Source: Blautia hansenii DSM 20583
GTDB taxonomy: Bacteria > Bacillota > Clostridia > Lachnospirales > Lachnospiraceae
Length of the DNA stretch: 64,000 nucleotides
Direction: 5' to 3'
NCBI RefSeq assembly: GCF_002222595.2
Contig: NZ_CP022413.2
Span: 2,976,001-3,040,000, forward strand
Positions 36,857 through 45,706 of this stretch are shown one piece after another. Within the stretch, counting starts at the first letter, position 1. Every line of letters begins with the position of its first letter. The position numbers and the translations under genes are program-made. The notes under the pieces are model-generated. The model made no database searches and had not been told where the DNA came from. It worked only from the letters and a program-made list of their open reading frames with translations.

Positions 36857-38707
36857 TCAAACTTGATACAACCAACAAAAACTGCCCGCAGGAACTAAAA
36901 CGGCTTTCGCTTCTTTTTGTTCACCTGACATTACATCTGTATAAAGGCCATCTTCTTGAATCCATGCTGTTTTTTCTTCCTGGGAAAAATTAAATAACGC
37001 AATCAATTTTTCTTCATCTTGGCTTCTTTTAATTCCAAGTATGGCATTGTCATAGGTTTCCAACATTTCTATATCTGCCTGTGCATCAAAAACTTTATGT
37101 TCTGCTCGAAATGTTTCCAATTCTTTTAAAGCGTTAAAAATCTGATGTTGACTTGTACCCTCTTCACATATTTTTTTCTGCAAATCCCATTGAAATTTTC
37201 CACGATGCAAATATCTGGAATCTTCACATTTCATCGGGTCATCATGATAGCTATAATCATTCAACTGTCCGATTTCATCTCCACAATACAATACCGGAAT
37301 TCCGGATTGTACAAGCAAATACGCATGTAGCATAATCACCCATCCGGCTGCTTTCCTAATTTCCTCTTCGTCCTGTTCATACAGAGCCTTTTCCAAACCA
37401 CAAAGGGAAGCCGTTGTTCCGCATAATCTGGCATCTTTACTGATTGGATCTGAGTTATATAATTCTCCGCGCCCTACAGCCTCTGGGTACTTTCCGGTCA
37501 GATAATCGTTCAAATATTGCTTATGTGGAATTTCACGAATCGAAAAATTCTCTAACCACTCATAATCCAATCCCCATCCTATGTCATCATGACAACGAAG
37601 ATAATTCAAAAATACATAGTCTTTTGGTAAGTGACTGATAATCTCCATCTGCCTTTTCAACAACCTGACATCCTTCGTTGCCACTGTATGCCAAGTCGTT
37701 GCCATGGTTGTAACATTATACAACAGATGACATTCCGGCTTTTCTATGGTGCCGAAGTATGGCACTACTTTTGAAGGTTCCATAACAATCTCTCCAAGCA
37801 AAAGCACACCCGGACATACAATTTCCGTCACAATTCTCATAATTCGGACAATGCTGTGAACCTGTGGAAGGTTGCGACAGCTCGTTCCTAACTGTTTCCA
37901 AATATATGGTACGGCATCCAATCGTAAAATATCAATTCCTCGATTAGCAAGATACAGCATATTGTCAATCATCTCGTTTAGGACAACCGGATTCCAGTAG
38001 TTCAGATCCCATTGATATGGATAGAAGGTTGTCATGACATGTTTCCCCATATCAGGAAGCCATGTAAAATTCCCCGGAGCCGTTGTAGGAAATACCTGTG
38101 GAACTGTCTTTTCAAATTCTGCCGGAAGCTCATAATTATCGTAAAAGTAATAACGGTCCATATATTCCCGTTCACCTTGTCTGGCACGTTTTGCCCACTC
38201 ATGATCTTCAGATGTATGATTCATCACAAAATCAAGGCAGACGCAGATGTTTCGCCTATGACATGCTCCGGTCAAGTTCTCCAAATCTTTCATTGTCCCA
38301 AGTTGCGGCTGCACACTCCGAAAATCTGCTACCGCATATCCACCATCACTTCGCCCTTCCGGGGAAGCAAGGAGAGGCATTAAATGCAGATAATTCACAT
38401 GACATGATTCAATATAATCCAACCGTTTTTTAACTCCATTGAGGTTCTCTGCAAACGCATCTGTATAGAGCATCATGCCCAGCAAGTCACTCTTTTTATA
38501 CCAATCTGTATTCTTCGCACGTGACTCATCTAACTTTTTCAAATTCGGTTTTCGTACATGATATGCCTCTTGCATCCGATATAATAAATTCTCAAACTGA
38601 TCGCTGCGTTCTGGATACAACTCCATATAAAGCCATTTTAATTCGTCATAATACAGTTCCAGGCGTTTCTCATAACGCTGTTCTGCCTGTGATTTTTTTG
38701 CTTTCAT
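36857..38707 (-). CDS. GH13 amylosucrase-family enzyme
   Basis: A 616-residue alpha-amylase superfamily protein that follows the amylosucrase pattern closely: an N-terminal helical domain (residues 1-90), the barrel, a B domain and a C-terminal sandwich. Catalytic residues are Asp264 (DILRLDAVPYIW), Glu306 (LLLGEIVM) and Asp374 (CHDDIGWG). The pair that closes the sucrose pocket in Neisseria amylosucrase, Asp144 and Arg509, is matched by Asp121 (RSDGGYAV) and the Arg of CEDSRYLHRG. Amylosucrase makes alpha-1,4-glucan from sucrose and releases fructose; a sucrose hydrolase is also possible. Placement with fructokinase and GH32 supports sucrose as substrate. Confidence 0.87.
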   Translation of the reverse strand: MKAKKSQAEQRYEKRLELYYDELKWLYMELYPERSDQFENLLYRMQEAYHVRKPNLKKLDESRAKNTDWYKKSDLLGMMLYTDAFAENLNGVKKRLDYIESCHVNYLHLMPLLASPEGRSDGGYAVADFRSVQPQLGTMKDLENLTGACHRRNICVCLDFVMNHTSEDHEWAKRARQGEREYMDRYYFYDNYELPAEFEKTVPQVFPTTAPGNFTWLPDMGKHVMTTFYPYQWDLNYWNPVVLNEMIDNMLYLANRGIDILRLDAVPYIWKQLGTSCRNLPQVHSIVRIMRIVTEIVCPGVLLLGEIVMEPSKVVPYFGTIEKPECHLLYNVTTMATTWHTVATKDVRLLKRQMEIISHLPKDYVFLNYLRCHDDIGWGLDYEWLENFSIREIPHKQYLNDYLTGKYPEAVGRGELYNSDPISKDARLCGTTASLCGLEKALYEQDEEEIRKAAGWVIMLHAYLLVQSGIPVLYCGDEIGQLNDYSYHDDPMKCEDSRYLHRGKFQWDLQKKICEEGTSQHQIFNALKELETFRAEHKVFDAQADIEMLETYDNAILGIKRSQDEEKLIALFNFSQEEKTAWIQEDGLYTDVMSGEQKEAKAVLVPAGSFCWLYQV

Positions 38708-38718
38708 TCTTCTATTCC

Positions 38719-39678
38719 TTATCTGCTTTTTTCTTCTACAAATCTGCGGATTTCCTGTTCTTTTGGCATGGAGCGAATAGCTCCTTTCTTCAATGTAATC
38801 AAAGCCGCTCCTGCATTGGCAAATGTAAGCATCTCTTCCAGCTCTTTCTCGGATAGATGCTGAAGGTCATGCTCCAACAGGTATCCCAAAGAACAGCCGC
38901 AAAATGTATCTCCTGCTCCGGTTGTCTCAATTGCCTGCACGCAAAAACCTTTTTTCTCTACTCGCATTTCTTTATAATAGGCACAGCTTCCATCTTTCCC
39001 TTTTGTAAGAAGAATTAGTGGAATTTGATATTTTTCCTGAAGAATGGCAATTCCTTCATCATAATCCTCTTTTCCGGTTACAAATTGGATCTCATTATCC
39101 GAAATTTTCAAAATATCGCATTGCCGGAAACCATATTCCATCTGCTCTTTTGCAAGCTCCAAAGACTCCCACAGAGGCTCTCGCAAATTCGGATCAAAAG
39201 AAATGAGTGCACCTGCCTCTTTCGCAATGGAAACTGCTTTTTTTGTAGCATTTCTCGCACCTTCATGTGTCATGGACAACGTACCAAAATGAAATATTTT
39301 TGTATCTTTTATAACTTCCGGATTGATTTCCTCTTCACTAAGCATCATATCTGCGCCAGGATTTCGATAGAATGAAAACTCTCTATCTCCATCTGCCAAT
39401 GTATGTACAAATGCAAGCGTTGTTCGTACCTCTTCATCCATAATCAGATTTTTTGAATCAATCCCCACTTCGTCTAATGTCTGTTTCAACAAGTTTCCAA
39501 ACATATCCTGTCCAACTTTTCCAATAAATGCGGTCTTTTTTCCCATCTGTTTCAGCATAGCAAGCACATTGCATGGTGCTCCCCCTGGATTTACTTCCAA
39601 AAGCTGATTTCCCTGTTCACTTTTTCCGCTTTCTGTAAAATCAATCAAAAGCTCTCCAAGCGCTACTACATCATACAT
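38719..39678 (-). CDS. fructokinase, PfkB family
   Basis: The enzyme phosphorylates fructose with ATP at the cytoplasmic side. This 319-residue protein has the PfkB N-terminal region (GELLIDFTESGK, PGGAPCNVLAML) and the C-terminal signature ETTGAGDTFCGCSLGYL, where the last Asp is the catalytic base. The sequence resembles ScrK-type fructokinases. Its gene is next to the GH32 and amylosucrase-family genes, both of which release fructose. ATG at 39678 has AGGAGAAAG near by. Confidence 0.92.
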   Translation of the reverse strand: MYDVVALGELLIDFTESGKSEQGNQLLEVNPGGAPCNVLAMLKQMGKKTAFIGKVGQDMFGNLLKQTLDEVGIDSKNLIMDEEVRTTLAFVHTLADGDREFSFYRNPGADMMLSEEEINPEVIKDTKIFHFGTLSMTHEGARNATKKAVSIAKEAGALISFDPNLREPLWESLELAKEQMEYGFRQCDILKISDNEIQFVTGKEDYDEGIAILQEKYQIPLILLTKGKDGSCAYYKEMRVEKKGFCVQAIETTGAGDTFCGCSLGYLLEHDLQHLSEKELEEMLTFANAGAALITLKKGAIRSMPKEQEIRRFVEEKSR

Positions 39679-39705
39679 TTTCTTTCTCCTTGTGCAGTCA
39701 TTTAT

Positions 39706-41019
39706 CTATTCTAAAGTTTCTATTGCTACGGATACATTTCCCTGTACCTTAATTTCATTTCCAAGCTGATATACAGCATTTGATATTACTGCCTCTCCCT
39801 CATTTACAAACACTTCTATCAGATTTTGGTCCACATAAACTTCCAGATTAAATCCATCTGCTAATTCCGGTGTTGCAAACTCTGTACGAAACTGGGGAAA
39901 TGCCGTATACAACGTACTTCTGTCTGTGCAGATTTTTTTACCCTGACGGAAGATACGATATCCTCCAACATTAACTTCCTCTCCGTCCTGCAGAGAAAAT
40001 CGTAATCGATATCCTGCGTCTGAAGCTTCTTTTGGTGAATCAATCTTTTTTGTATATACATTTTGGATATTTGGATGCACACGGAAATAGATTTTTCCGT
40101 TCTTCACTTCTACTACACGTGGAATACTCATCATTCCCTGCCATTTTCCATCTACCGGCTGTGGCATACGAAGCCATGCCATCAAAATTCTTCTTCCCTG
40201 TGCATCTACTGTACTCTGCGGTGCATAGAGATCCAAGCCATAATCCAGAAATTGATAAGTATCCGGAAGTTCCATGCGGCAATTTTTTTTATCAAAAGAC
40301 ACCTGCATACAAATGGCTTGATTTTCATCTGCCTTGCCATCCTTCAAAATCCCCATCGGAGAAAAGATGATAATCTGTTTGCCATTTACTTCAAAGTAAT
40401 CCGGACATTCCCACATCCAGCCAAATTCTTCTCCTTTAGAAACAGAGTTTACATAATCCCAATGTTCCTTGTCTGTACTTTTGAAAAACAGCAATCTTCC
40501 TTTTCTGTCTTCTATTGTACTTCCAAGCACCATATACCAGCCGTCCTCTTCTTTCCAGACTTTTGGATCTCTTGTGTGTCTTGCATCTCCGATTTGCGAA
40601 TTTTGAATAACTGGAATTACTGTTTTCTTATCTTTTATGTTGTCAAACTGCATTCCATCCTCTGAAGTAATCATCATTTGTGCAGATACAAACTGTTCAT
40701 CTAAACAAAGATTAATATCCTCGGGATTTTCCACCGTATAATTCACACCGGTATAATACAGATACAATTTTCCATCTTCTTCCACTGCACTTCCTGAAAA
40801 ACATCCGCTTCTGTCATCAGTTTTACTTGGAAACAGCGCAATTCCGAGATTTTCCCAATGTACTAAATCCTTACTGATTACGTGGTTCCAATGCATTCTT
40901 CCCCATCTGGCATTATATGGGAAGCACTGATAAAATAAATGGTATGCACCTTGATAATAAATAAAACCATTCGGGTCATTCATCCAATTGTTATTCGGTT
41001 TTACGTGTATTTTCTGCAT
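39706..41019 (-). CDS. GH32 sucrose-6-phosphate hydrolase / fructosidase
   Basis: A 437-residue family 32 hydrolase, without signal peptide. The nucleophile Asp15 is in NWMNDPNGF, the transition-state stabiliser Asp is in RDPKVW and the general acid/base Glu in MWECPDYFEV. The five-bladed propeller is followed by the usual beta-sandwich. As there is no PTS gene in the operon and sugars arrive by an ABC importer, it probably hydrolyses unphosphorylated sucrose or short fructans (raffinose-type sugars are possible) in the cytoplasm. Confidence 0.94.
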   Translation of the reverse strand: MQKIHVKPNNNWMNDPNGFIYYQGAYHLFYQCFPYNARWGRMHWNHVISKDLVHWENLGIALFPSKTDDRSGCFSGSAVEEDGKLYLYYTGVNYTVENPEDINLCLDEQFVSAQMMITSEDGMQFDNIKDKKTVIPVIQNSQIGDARHTRDPKVWKEEDGWYMVLGSTIEDRKGRLLFFKSTDKEHWDYVNSVSKGEEFGWMWECPDYFEVNGKQIIIFSPMGILKDGKADENQAICMQVSFDKKNCRMELPDTYQFLDYGLDLYAPQSTVDAQGRRILMAWLRMPQPVDGKWQGMMSIPRVVEVKNGKIYFRVHPNIQNVYTKKIDSPKEASDAGYRLRFSLQDGEEVNVGGYRIFRQGKKICTDRSTLYTAFPQFRTEFATPELADGFNLEVYVDQNLIEVFVNEGEAVISNAVYQLGNEIKVQGNVSVAIETLE

Positions 41020-41031
41020 AGAATTCCTCCA

Positions 41032-41271
41032 TTACTCTTCTACTGCAAACGGTTGTAAAAGAGCTGCCGCTTTTTCTGCATCTTCTCCGTCTGCATGAAT
41101 TCGAACCATAACAGGTTCTGATAAATTGATACTAAAAATCCCCATAATCGACTTTGCATCAATCACATAACGTCCTGATGCAATGTCCACATCACAATCC
41201 AGCTTACAAACTGTATTCACAAAATTTTTTACGCCTTCTATTGTCCCTAAAAAGATATTCATTGTCTTCAT
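41032..41271 (-). CDS. HPr-like protein lacking His15
   Basis: The product has 79 residues and the HPr fold pattern. The regulatory Ser site is conserved (DAKSIMGIFSINL, Ser41, matching Ser46 of HPr), but the phosphocarrier His15 region is replaced (GTIEGVKNFVN, with Lys where His should be). Thus it cannot carry the PEP-derived phosphate and resembles Crh of Bacillus, which serves only as a CcpA co-regulator. It is placed between GH32 and the ABC ATPase in a sucrose operon. Its function is inferred from these residues only. Confidence 0.8.
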   Translation of the reverse strand: MKTMNIFLGTIEGVKNFVNTVCKLDCDVDIASGRYVIDAKSIMGIFSINLSEPVMVRIHADGEDAEKAAALLQPFAVEE

Positions 41272-41282
41272 ATTTGTACCCC

Positions 41283-42377
41283 CTACATATAATTCATTTC
41301 TGTATCCTTATCAAAGAAATGCATCTTCGATGGTACAAATACAAACTCAATTTCATCACCCACCTGGCTGATTTCATATTTGGATACTCTTGCTACTGCC
41401 TGGCATCCTCCAAACTGGAAATACAGATTGTTTTCATTTCCCATAACTTCTGTATCTGTAATAATTGCCTTCTGACGACTTTCTTTATAAAGCTCCAGAT
41501 TTGCCGCATCCATCTTCAAATCTTCACCACGAATTCCAAGAATCATATCTCCTTCTTTTCCGGCAAGTTTCTTCACAACACTTTCTGATAGTGCAAATGT
41601 ACTGCCGTCTGCGAATGTAATATTGTTTCCTGTAACTGTCACATCAAAAAAGTTCATCTGTGGAGAACCAATAAATCCTGCTACAAACTTATTTACCGGA
41701 TGATCATAAAGCTCCATTGGCTTTCCTACTTGCTGAATCACACCATCCTTCATAATAACAATGCGGTCTGCCATGGTCATCGCTTCCACCTGGTCATGTG
41801 TTACATAAATTGTTGTTGCACCAAGCTCTCGATGAAGCTTACTAATCTCCGTTCTCATGCTGACACGAAGCTTTGCATCCAAGTTAGATAATGGTTCATC
41901 CATAAGAAATACTTTCTGGTTTTTTACGATTGCTCTTCCTAACGCTACCCTCTGGCGCTGTCCACCGGACAAATTTTTCGGTTTACGATTTCGATATTCC
42001 TGTAATCCTAAAATATCAATTGCCCAATCTACCTTTTTCTTAATCTGGTCTGCCGGCATTTTCATGTTCTTCAGACCATAACCGATATTTTTCTCTACGG
42101 TCATGTGAGGATATAAAGCATAGTTCTGAAATACCATTGCAATTCCTCTATCTCTCGGAGCTACTTCATTTACTTTTTTCCCGTCAATATAAAGCTCTCC
42201 TTCTGTAATCTCCTCAAAACCTGCAATCATACGAAGCGTTGTAGATTTACCACAACCTGATGGTCCTACGAATGCAATAAATTCTTTCTCATTAATCTCT
42301 AAGTTAAAATCATCTACTGATTTTTTCTCTGCACCTGCATATTTTTTTCCAATATTCTTAAATTCAATAAAAGCCAT
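41283..42377 (-). CDS. sugar ABC transporter ATPase, MsmK/MsmX/UgpC type
   Basis: A 364-residue ATPase that powers CUT1 sugar importers. Walker A is GPSGCGKST (38-46), the signature LSGGQRQRVALGRAI, Walker B VFLMDEPLSNLD and H-loop VTHDQ. The C-terminal TOBE/OB regulatory domain (after about residue 240) is present. In Firmicutes one such ATPase often serves several importers; this is the only one in the window, while the mannoside importer at 31-33 kb has none. It is encoded downstream of the msmG-like permease gene by 6 bp. Confidence 0.94.
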   Translation of the reverse strand: MAFIEFKNIGKKYAGAEKKSVDDFNLEINEKEFIAFVGPSGCGKSTTLRMIAGFEEITEGELYIDGKKVNEVAPRDRGIAMVFQNYALYPHMTVEKNIGYGLKNMKMPADQIKKKVDWAIDILGLQEYRNRKPKNLSGGQRQRVALGRAIVKNQKVFLMDEPLSNLDAKLRVSMRTEISKLHRELGATTIYVTHDQVEAMTMADRIVIMKDGVIQQVGKPMELYDHPVNKFVAGFIGSPQMNFFDVTVTGNNITFADGSTFALSESVVKKLAGKEGDMILGIRGEDLKMDAANLELYKESRQKAIITDTEVMGNENNLYFQFGGCQAVARVSKYEISQVGDEIEFVFVPSKMHFFDKDTEMNYM

Positions 42378-42383
42378 AATATA

Positions 42384-43235
42384 TTAACCCTCCTTAGAAC
42401 CTGTTGAAGTTACACCTTCTACAATCTGTTTTGAGAACAGAGCGTAAATGATCATAACCGGAATCGTAATCAAAGTGATGACAGCAAGCACCTGTCCCAT
42501 GGTTGTATTATCATTGGATGTGATGGAGTTCAAACCAATCTGTGCCGTCAGAAGATCACTGGATGTAAATACAAGTGAAGGCCAGAGATAATCGTTCCAT
42601 ACACCTAAAAATGTAAACACGCTGACTGTTGCAACCACAGTCTTAGACATCGGTAACACCATAGTAAAAAAGTATTTAACCGGTCCACAAAAATCAAGCT
42701 GAGCTGCTTCATATACATCATCCGGCAGGCTTACAAACACCTGTCTGAATAAGAAAATATTAAACGGATTTACAATCATCGGTAAAATATAACCAATTAC
42801 GGTATTTAAAAGCCCTGCCTTGGCAATAATCAGGAAATGAATGGTGATAACCGTTTCTGTCGGTACAATCAGCAACATCATAATAACCAAAAGCCATTGT
42901 TCTCTAAATGGAAAATTCACCTTTGCAAGTGCATATCCTGCCAAACCATTCACAATAATTCCAAGTACAATGAGAACTGCCGCATATAGCAGAGTGTTCA
43001 GCATATATCTTAAAAAATTCGTATCCGTAAGAATTGTAATATAGTTTTCAAAATAATTTCCGTTTAATGCCGGCGGAATAAAAGCCGCCAGTGAATTCAT
43101 ATCTGCTGTAATTGCTGCATCCGGTTTAAAGGAATTTGCAATCATCCAAATAACCGGAAATAAGAAAAACACAGATAACACCAAAAGAAATATAATCAAA
43201 ATCCAATTAACTGTTTTTTGCTTTCTTGTCAACAT
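42384..43235 (-). CDS. sugar ABC permease, MsmG type
   Basis: The product is a 283-residue permease with six membrane segments and the EAA loop DVYEAAQLDFCGPVKYFFTMVLPMS. It forms the channel with the MsmF-type permease, whose gene overlaps its start by 29 bp. It shares the usual CUT1 layout and is for the sucrose/raffinose-type substrate of the operon. Confidence 0.92.
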   Translation of the reverse strand: MLTRKQKTVNWILIIFLLVLSVFFLFPVIWMIANSFKPDAAITADMNSLAAFIPPALNGNYFENYITILTDTNFLRYMLNTLLYAAVLIVLGIIVNGLAGYALAKVNFPFREQWLLVIMMLLIVPTETVITIHFLIIAKAGLLNTVIGYILPMIVNPFNIFLFRQVFVSLPDDVYEAAQLDFCGPVKYFFTMVLPMSKTVVATVSVFTFLGVWNDYLWPSLVFTSSDLLTAQIGLNSITSNDNTTMGQVLAVITLITIPVMIIYALFSKQIVEGVTSTGSKEG

Positions 43236-44103
43236 GTTTTTTCTCCTTTCCTTTTGTCAGCACATTCTGGATAATGGTTAAAATAACCACAAATACCGTA
43301 AATACAATTGCCATTGTAGACGCAAGTCCCATCTCCCAGTTCATGGTACCTGTCTCATAAATATCATAAACAAGGGTATATGTGGAATGATCCGGTCCAC
43401 CGCCTGTCATAACCATTGGCTGTACAAGCATACGGAATGCTCCGATTGTTACCGTGATGAATACGAATACACAAAGTGGTTTCAATTCCGGAAGTGTAAT
43501 ATCTTTGAATTTCTGCCATGCGCTTGCATGATCCAACTCCGCTGCTTCGTAAAGTGCCGGATTGATATTTTGAAGTCCTCCAAGGAAAATAATCATCTGA
43601 TATCCTACACCCTGCCATACACTCATTACTGCAATAGACGGAAGTGCCTGTTTTGCACTATATATAAACGGTTGTGCCTGAATTCCGATTTGTGACAGCA
43701 TCGTATTTAAAATTCCCTCCGGACTATAAATGTCCATCCATAATGTTGATACAACTGCCAGTGACATAACAACAGGTATAAAAAATGCTACTTTAAAATA
43801 TTTTTTACAATGGGTCACCTTATTAATTCCAAGTGCAAGAAGCAGAGCACCAATACACTGGAATGGAACAATAATCAGTACAAATTTTACCGTGTTGAAG
43901 AATGCTTTCAAAAAGAGTTCATCTTTGAATATATTTGCATAGTTCTTCAACCCAACAAAGCTTGTCATATCTGGATTCAAAGCAAAATAATCAGTAAAAC
44001 TAAAAATAAATGTCAGCGCCATTGGTAAAAAAAGGAATAAAGTAAGTAATATCAGCGCTGGTCCAAAAAACGCCATTCCTAAAATTGATTCTTTTTTCTT
44101 CAT
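43207..44103 (-). CDS. sugar ABC permease, MsmF type
   Basis: A 298-residue CUT1 permease with six membrane segments and the EAA loop ALYEAAELDHASAWQKFKDITLP. Its start codon overlaps the stop of the substrate-binding protein by one base (TAATG), and its end overlaps the MsmG-type permease by 29 bp, so all three are translated in a coupled manner. Confidence 0.92.
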   Translation of the reverse strand: MKKKESILGMAFFGPALILLTLFLFLPMALTFIFSFTDYFALNPDMTSFVGLKNYANIFKDELFLKAFFNTVKFVLIIVPFQCIGALLLALGINKVTHCKKYFKVAFFIPVVMSLAVVSTLWMDIYSPEGILNTMLSQIGIQAQPFIYSAKQALPSIAVMSVWQGVGYQMIIFLGGLQNINPALYEAAELDHASAWQKFKDITLPELKPLCVFVFITVTIGAFRMLVQPMVMTGGGPDHSTYTLVYDIYETGTMNWEMGLASTMAIVFTVFVVILTIIQNVLTKGKEKKHVDKKAKNS

Positions 44104-45425
44104 TATTTTTTCTTATAACGTTCCAGTTTCGCGTTAATCCTTTCTACAGATTTATCCATTTGTGTCTGGGTATCTTTTCCTCCCAAAGCAACACTTTCGA
44201 GAAGTTGTTGGAAAGAAGTACTTACCTGCGGATAAACAGGTGTCTTCGGTCTCGGGTGTCCATATTTACTCAATTGCTCATAAAGTGCATTATAGTTTTC
44301 ATCCTCCTGGAAAATCGCAATCTGCTCAAATGCTTCATAAGTTGAAGGAAGTGACTTTGCAGTTTCCCACATATTCACACCGCTTTCTACACCGCTCATC
44401 CATTTTACAAGCTCAGTAGCTCCCTCAATTTTTTCTGTTGTAGCGGATGCTGCAAATGCCCAGGAACCTGTCGGTGTATATCGTTCTCCGTTCCACTCAT
44501 CTCCTACAACATAAGGAGCAACTCCTAAATTCAAATCCGGATAACTTTCATACACAGTATTTACTTCCCATGCACCATCAAATTTAAAAGCTGCTCTTCC
44601 ACTTTCAAATAAGAATTCAATTGGTGCTTCTGACATATACTCTTTTTCCACAATCTGTCGGAAATAATTCATCGTCTCTGCATTTTCTTCTGAATTAAAA
44701 TATCCTTCTACTGTAAGCCCATCTTCGCTGACAAGATTTCCACCATTTGCCCAAATAAACGGTGCATAATAGTAAATACTTGTCTCCCCTACAGGAAACG
44801 TCATATCAAGTGGGTATCCTTTTTTCTCTTTCATAATTGGTTTTAATTTTTCCAAAATATCCATAAATTCCGTTGTCGTCCACGGATGATCTGCATCCGG
44901 AACCTCAATTCCAGCCTCTTTCAAAATATCTTTATTATAATAAAGACCTACGCTGGATTCCATCACTCCCAAAGCATAGAGTTTCTCATCATAAGTTCCT
45001 TGATCAATGATAGATTCCAAATATTTCCCACGTTCCTCTTCTGTCAACGGCGCCAATGGCTGAATGATATTATTCTTTGCATAAGCTGCTACATTAGGCC
45101 CATCCAGCGTCAGCACATCTGGTAAATCTCCGGAAAGCACGGAAGAATTAATCTTATCTGAATAACCTCCTCCACTGTCATTTCTTGGGATAAATTCAAT
45201 ATCTGCAAAATACTTTCCATTGTATTTCTCATTAAAGCTTTCTACAGACTCTCTGTATACCTTCCCCTCCGGTGTGTCCTCAATACTATGTACCCAGATT
45301 GACAGATACTCTTCTCCTTCTTCATATCCTTTCACATCTCCTGGATGAACTTCTTTTTTCTGACATCCTGTCAGACCTCCGACTGCAAGCAGTCCAGCCA
45401 GAAGCAGATACTTTATTCGCCTCAT
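44103..45425 (-). CDS. sugar-binding lipoprotein, MsmE type
   Basis: A 440-residue family 1 solute-binding protein with a lipobox GLTGC, first gene of the sucrose operon. The mature part has the two-lobed fold typical of oligosaccharide-binding proteins (DGPNVAAYAKNNII, MTFPVGETSIYYYAPFIWANGG, FKFDGAWEVN). The ligand is likely sucrose, raffinose or a short fructan from the downstream enzymes. Translation starts at ATG 45425 after GGAGGAGAC. Confidence 0.92.
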   Translation of the reverse strand: MRRIKYLLLAGLLAVGGLTGCQKKEVHPGDVKGYEEGEEYLSIWVHSIEDTPEGKVYRESVESFNEKYNGKYFADIEFIPRNDSGGGYSDKINSSVLSGDLPDVLTLDGPNVAAYAKNNIIQPLAPLTEEERGKYLESIIDQGTYDEKLYALGVMESSVGLYYNKDILKEAGIEVPDADHPWTTTEFMDILEKLKPIMKEKKGYPLDMTFPVGETSIYYYAPFIWANGGNLVSEDGLTVEGYFNSEENAETMNYFRQIVEKEYMSEAPIEFLFESGRAAFKFDGAWEVNTVYESYPDLNLGVAPYVVGDEWNGERYTPTGSWAFAASATTEKIEGATELVKWMSGVESGVNMWETAKSLPSTYEAFEQIAIFQEDENYNALYEQLSKYGHPRPKTPVYPQVSTSFQQLLESVALGGKDTQTQMDKSVERINAKLERYKKK

Positions 45426-45470
45426 AGTCTCCTCCTTTTCGCTTCTGTTACCTTCTATATTCCACTTTTA

Positions 45471-45533
45471 TAACCGGTAAAGTAACCGGTTACTTTATAG
45501 TTTCATACTAGCAAACTTCCATACATTCGTCAA
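45471..45533 (-). promoter_or_regulatory. promoter and operators of the sucrose operon
   Basis: On the minus strand TTGACG (45533-45528) and TAGTAT (45510-45505) are 17 bp apart. Just after the -10 box come two operator-like palindromes: the perfect GTAACCGGTTAC at 45482-45493 and the related TAACCGGTAA at 45471-45480. Bound repressor would block initiation and elongation. Confidence 0.75.
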
Positions 45534-45608
45534 GAAATATTCTCTTTCTTATTTCATTTTCAGAATAATTCACAATTCTACTCTTTCATTTTTATTACAT
45601 TATTACAA

Positions 45609-45641
45609 AACCGGTTACTTAACCGTTTCTTTTACCGGTTA
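45609..45641. promoter_or_regulatory. paired operator sites upstream of the LacI gene
   Basis: AACCGGTTAC at 45609-45618 and TTTACCGGTTA at 45631-45641, with an AACCG half site between, repeat the same motif as 45471-45493. Two clusters about 130 bp apart could loop or control both divergent promoters. Confidence 0.7.
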
Positions 45642-45644
45642 TCC

Positions 45645-45673
45645 TTGTTTCAATTTTTCTTTTTTGCTATACT
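45645..45673 (+). promoter_or_regulatory. putative promoter of the LacI gene
   Basis: TTGTTT at 45645-45650 and TATACT at 45668-45673 with a 17-bp spacer, four bases after the last operator site. Confidence 0.6.
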
Positions 45674-45706
45674 ATTTATAAGATTCTCAAAGGAGGGAAT
45701 TTTTAA

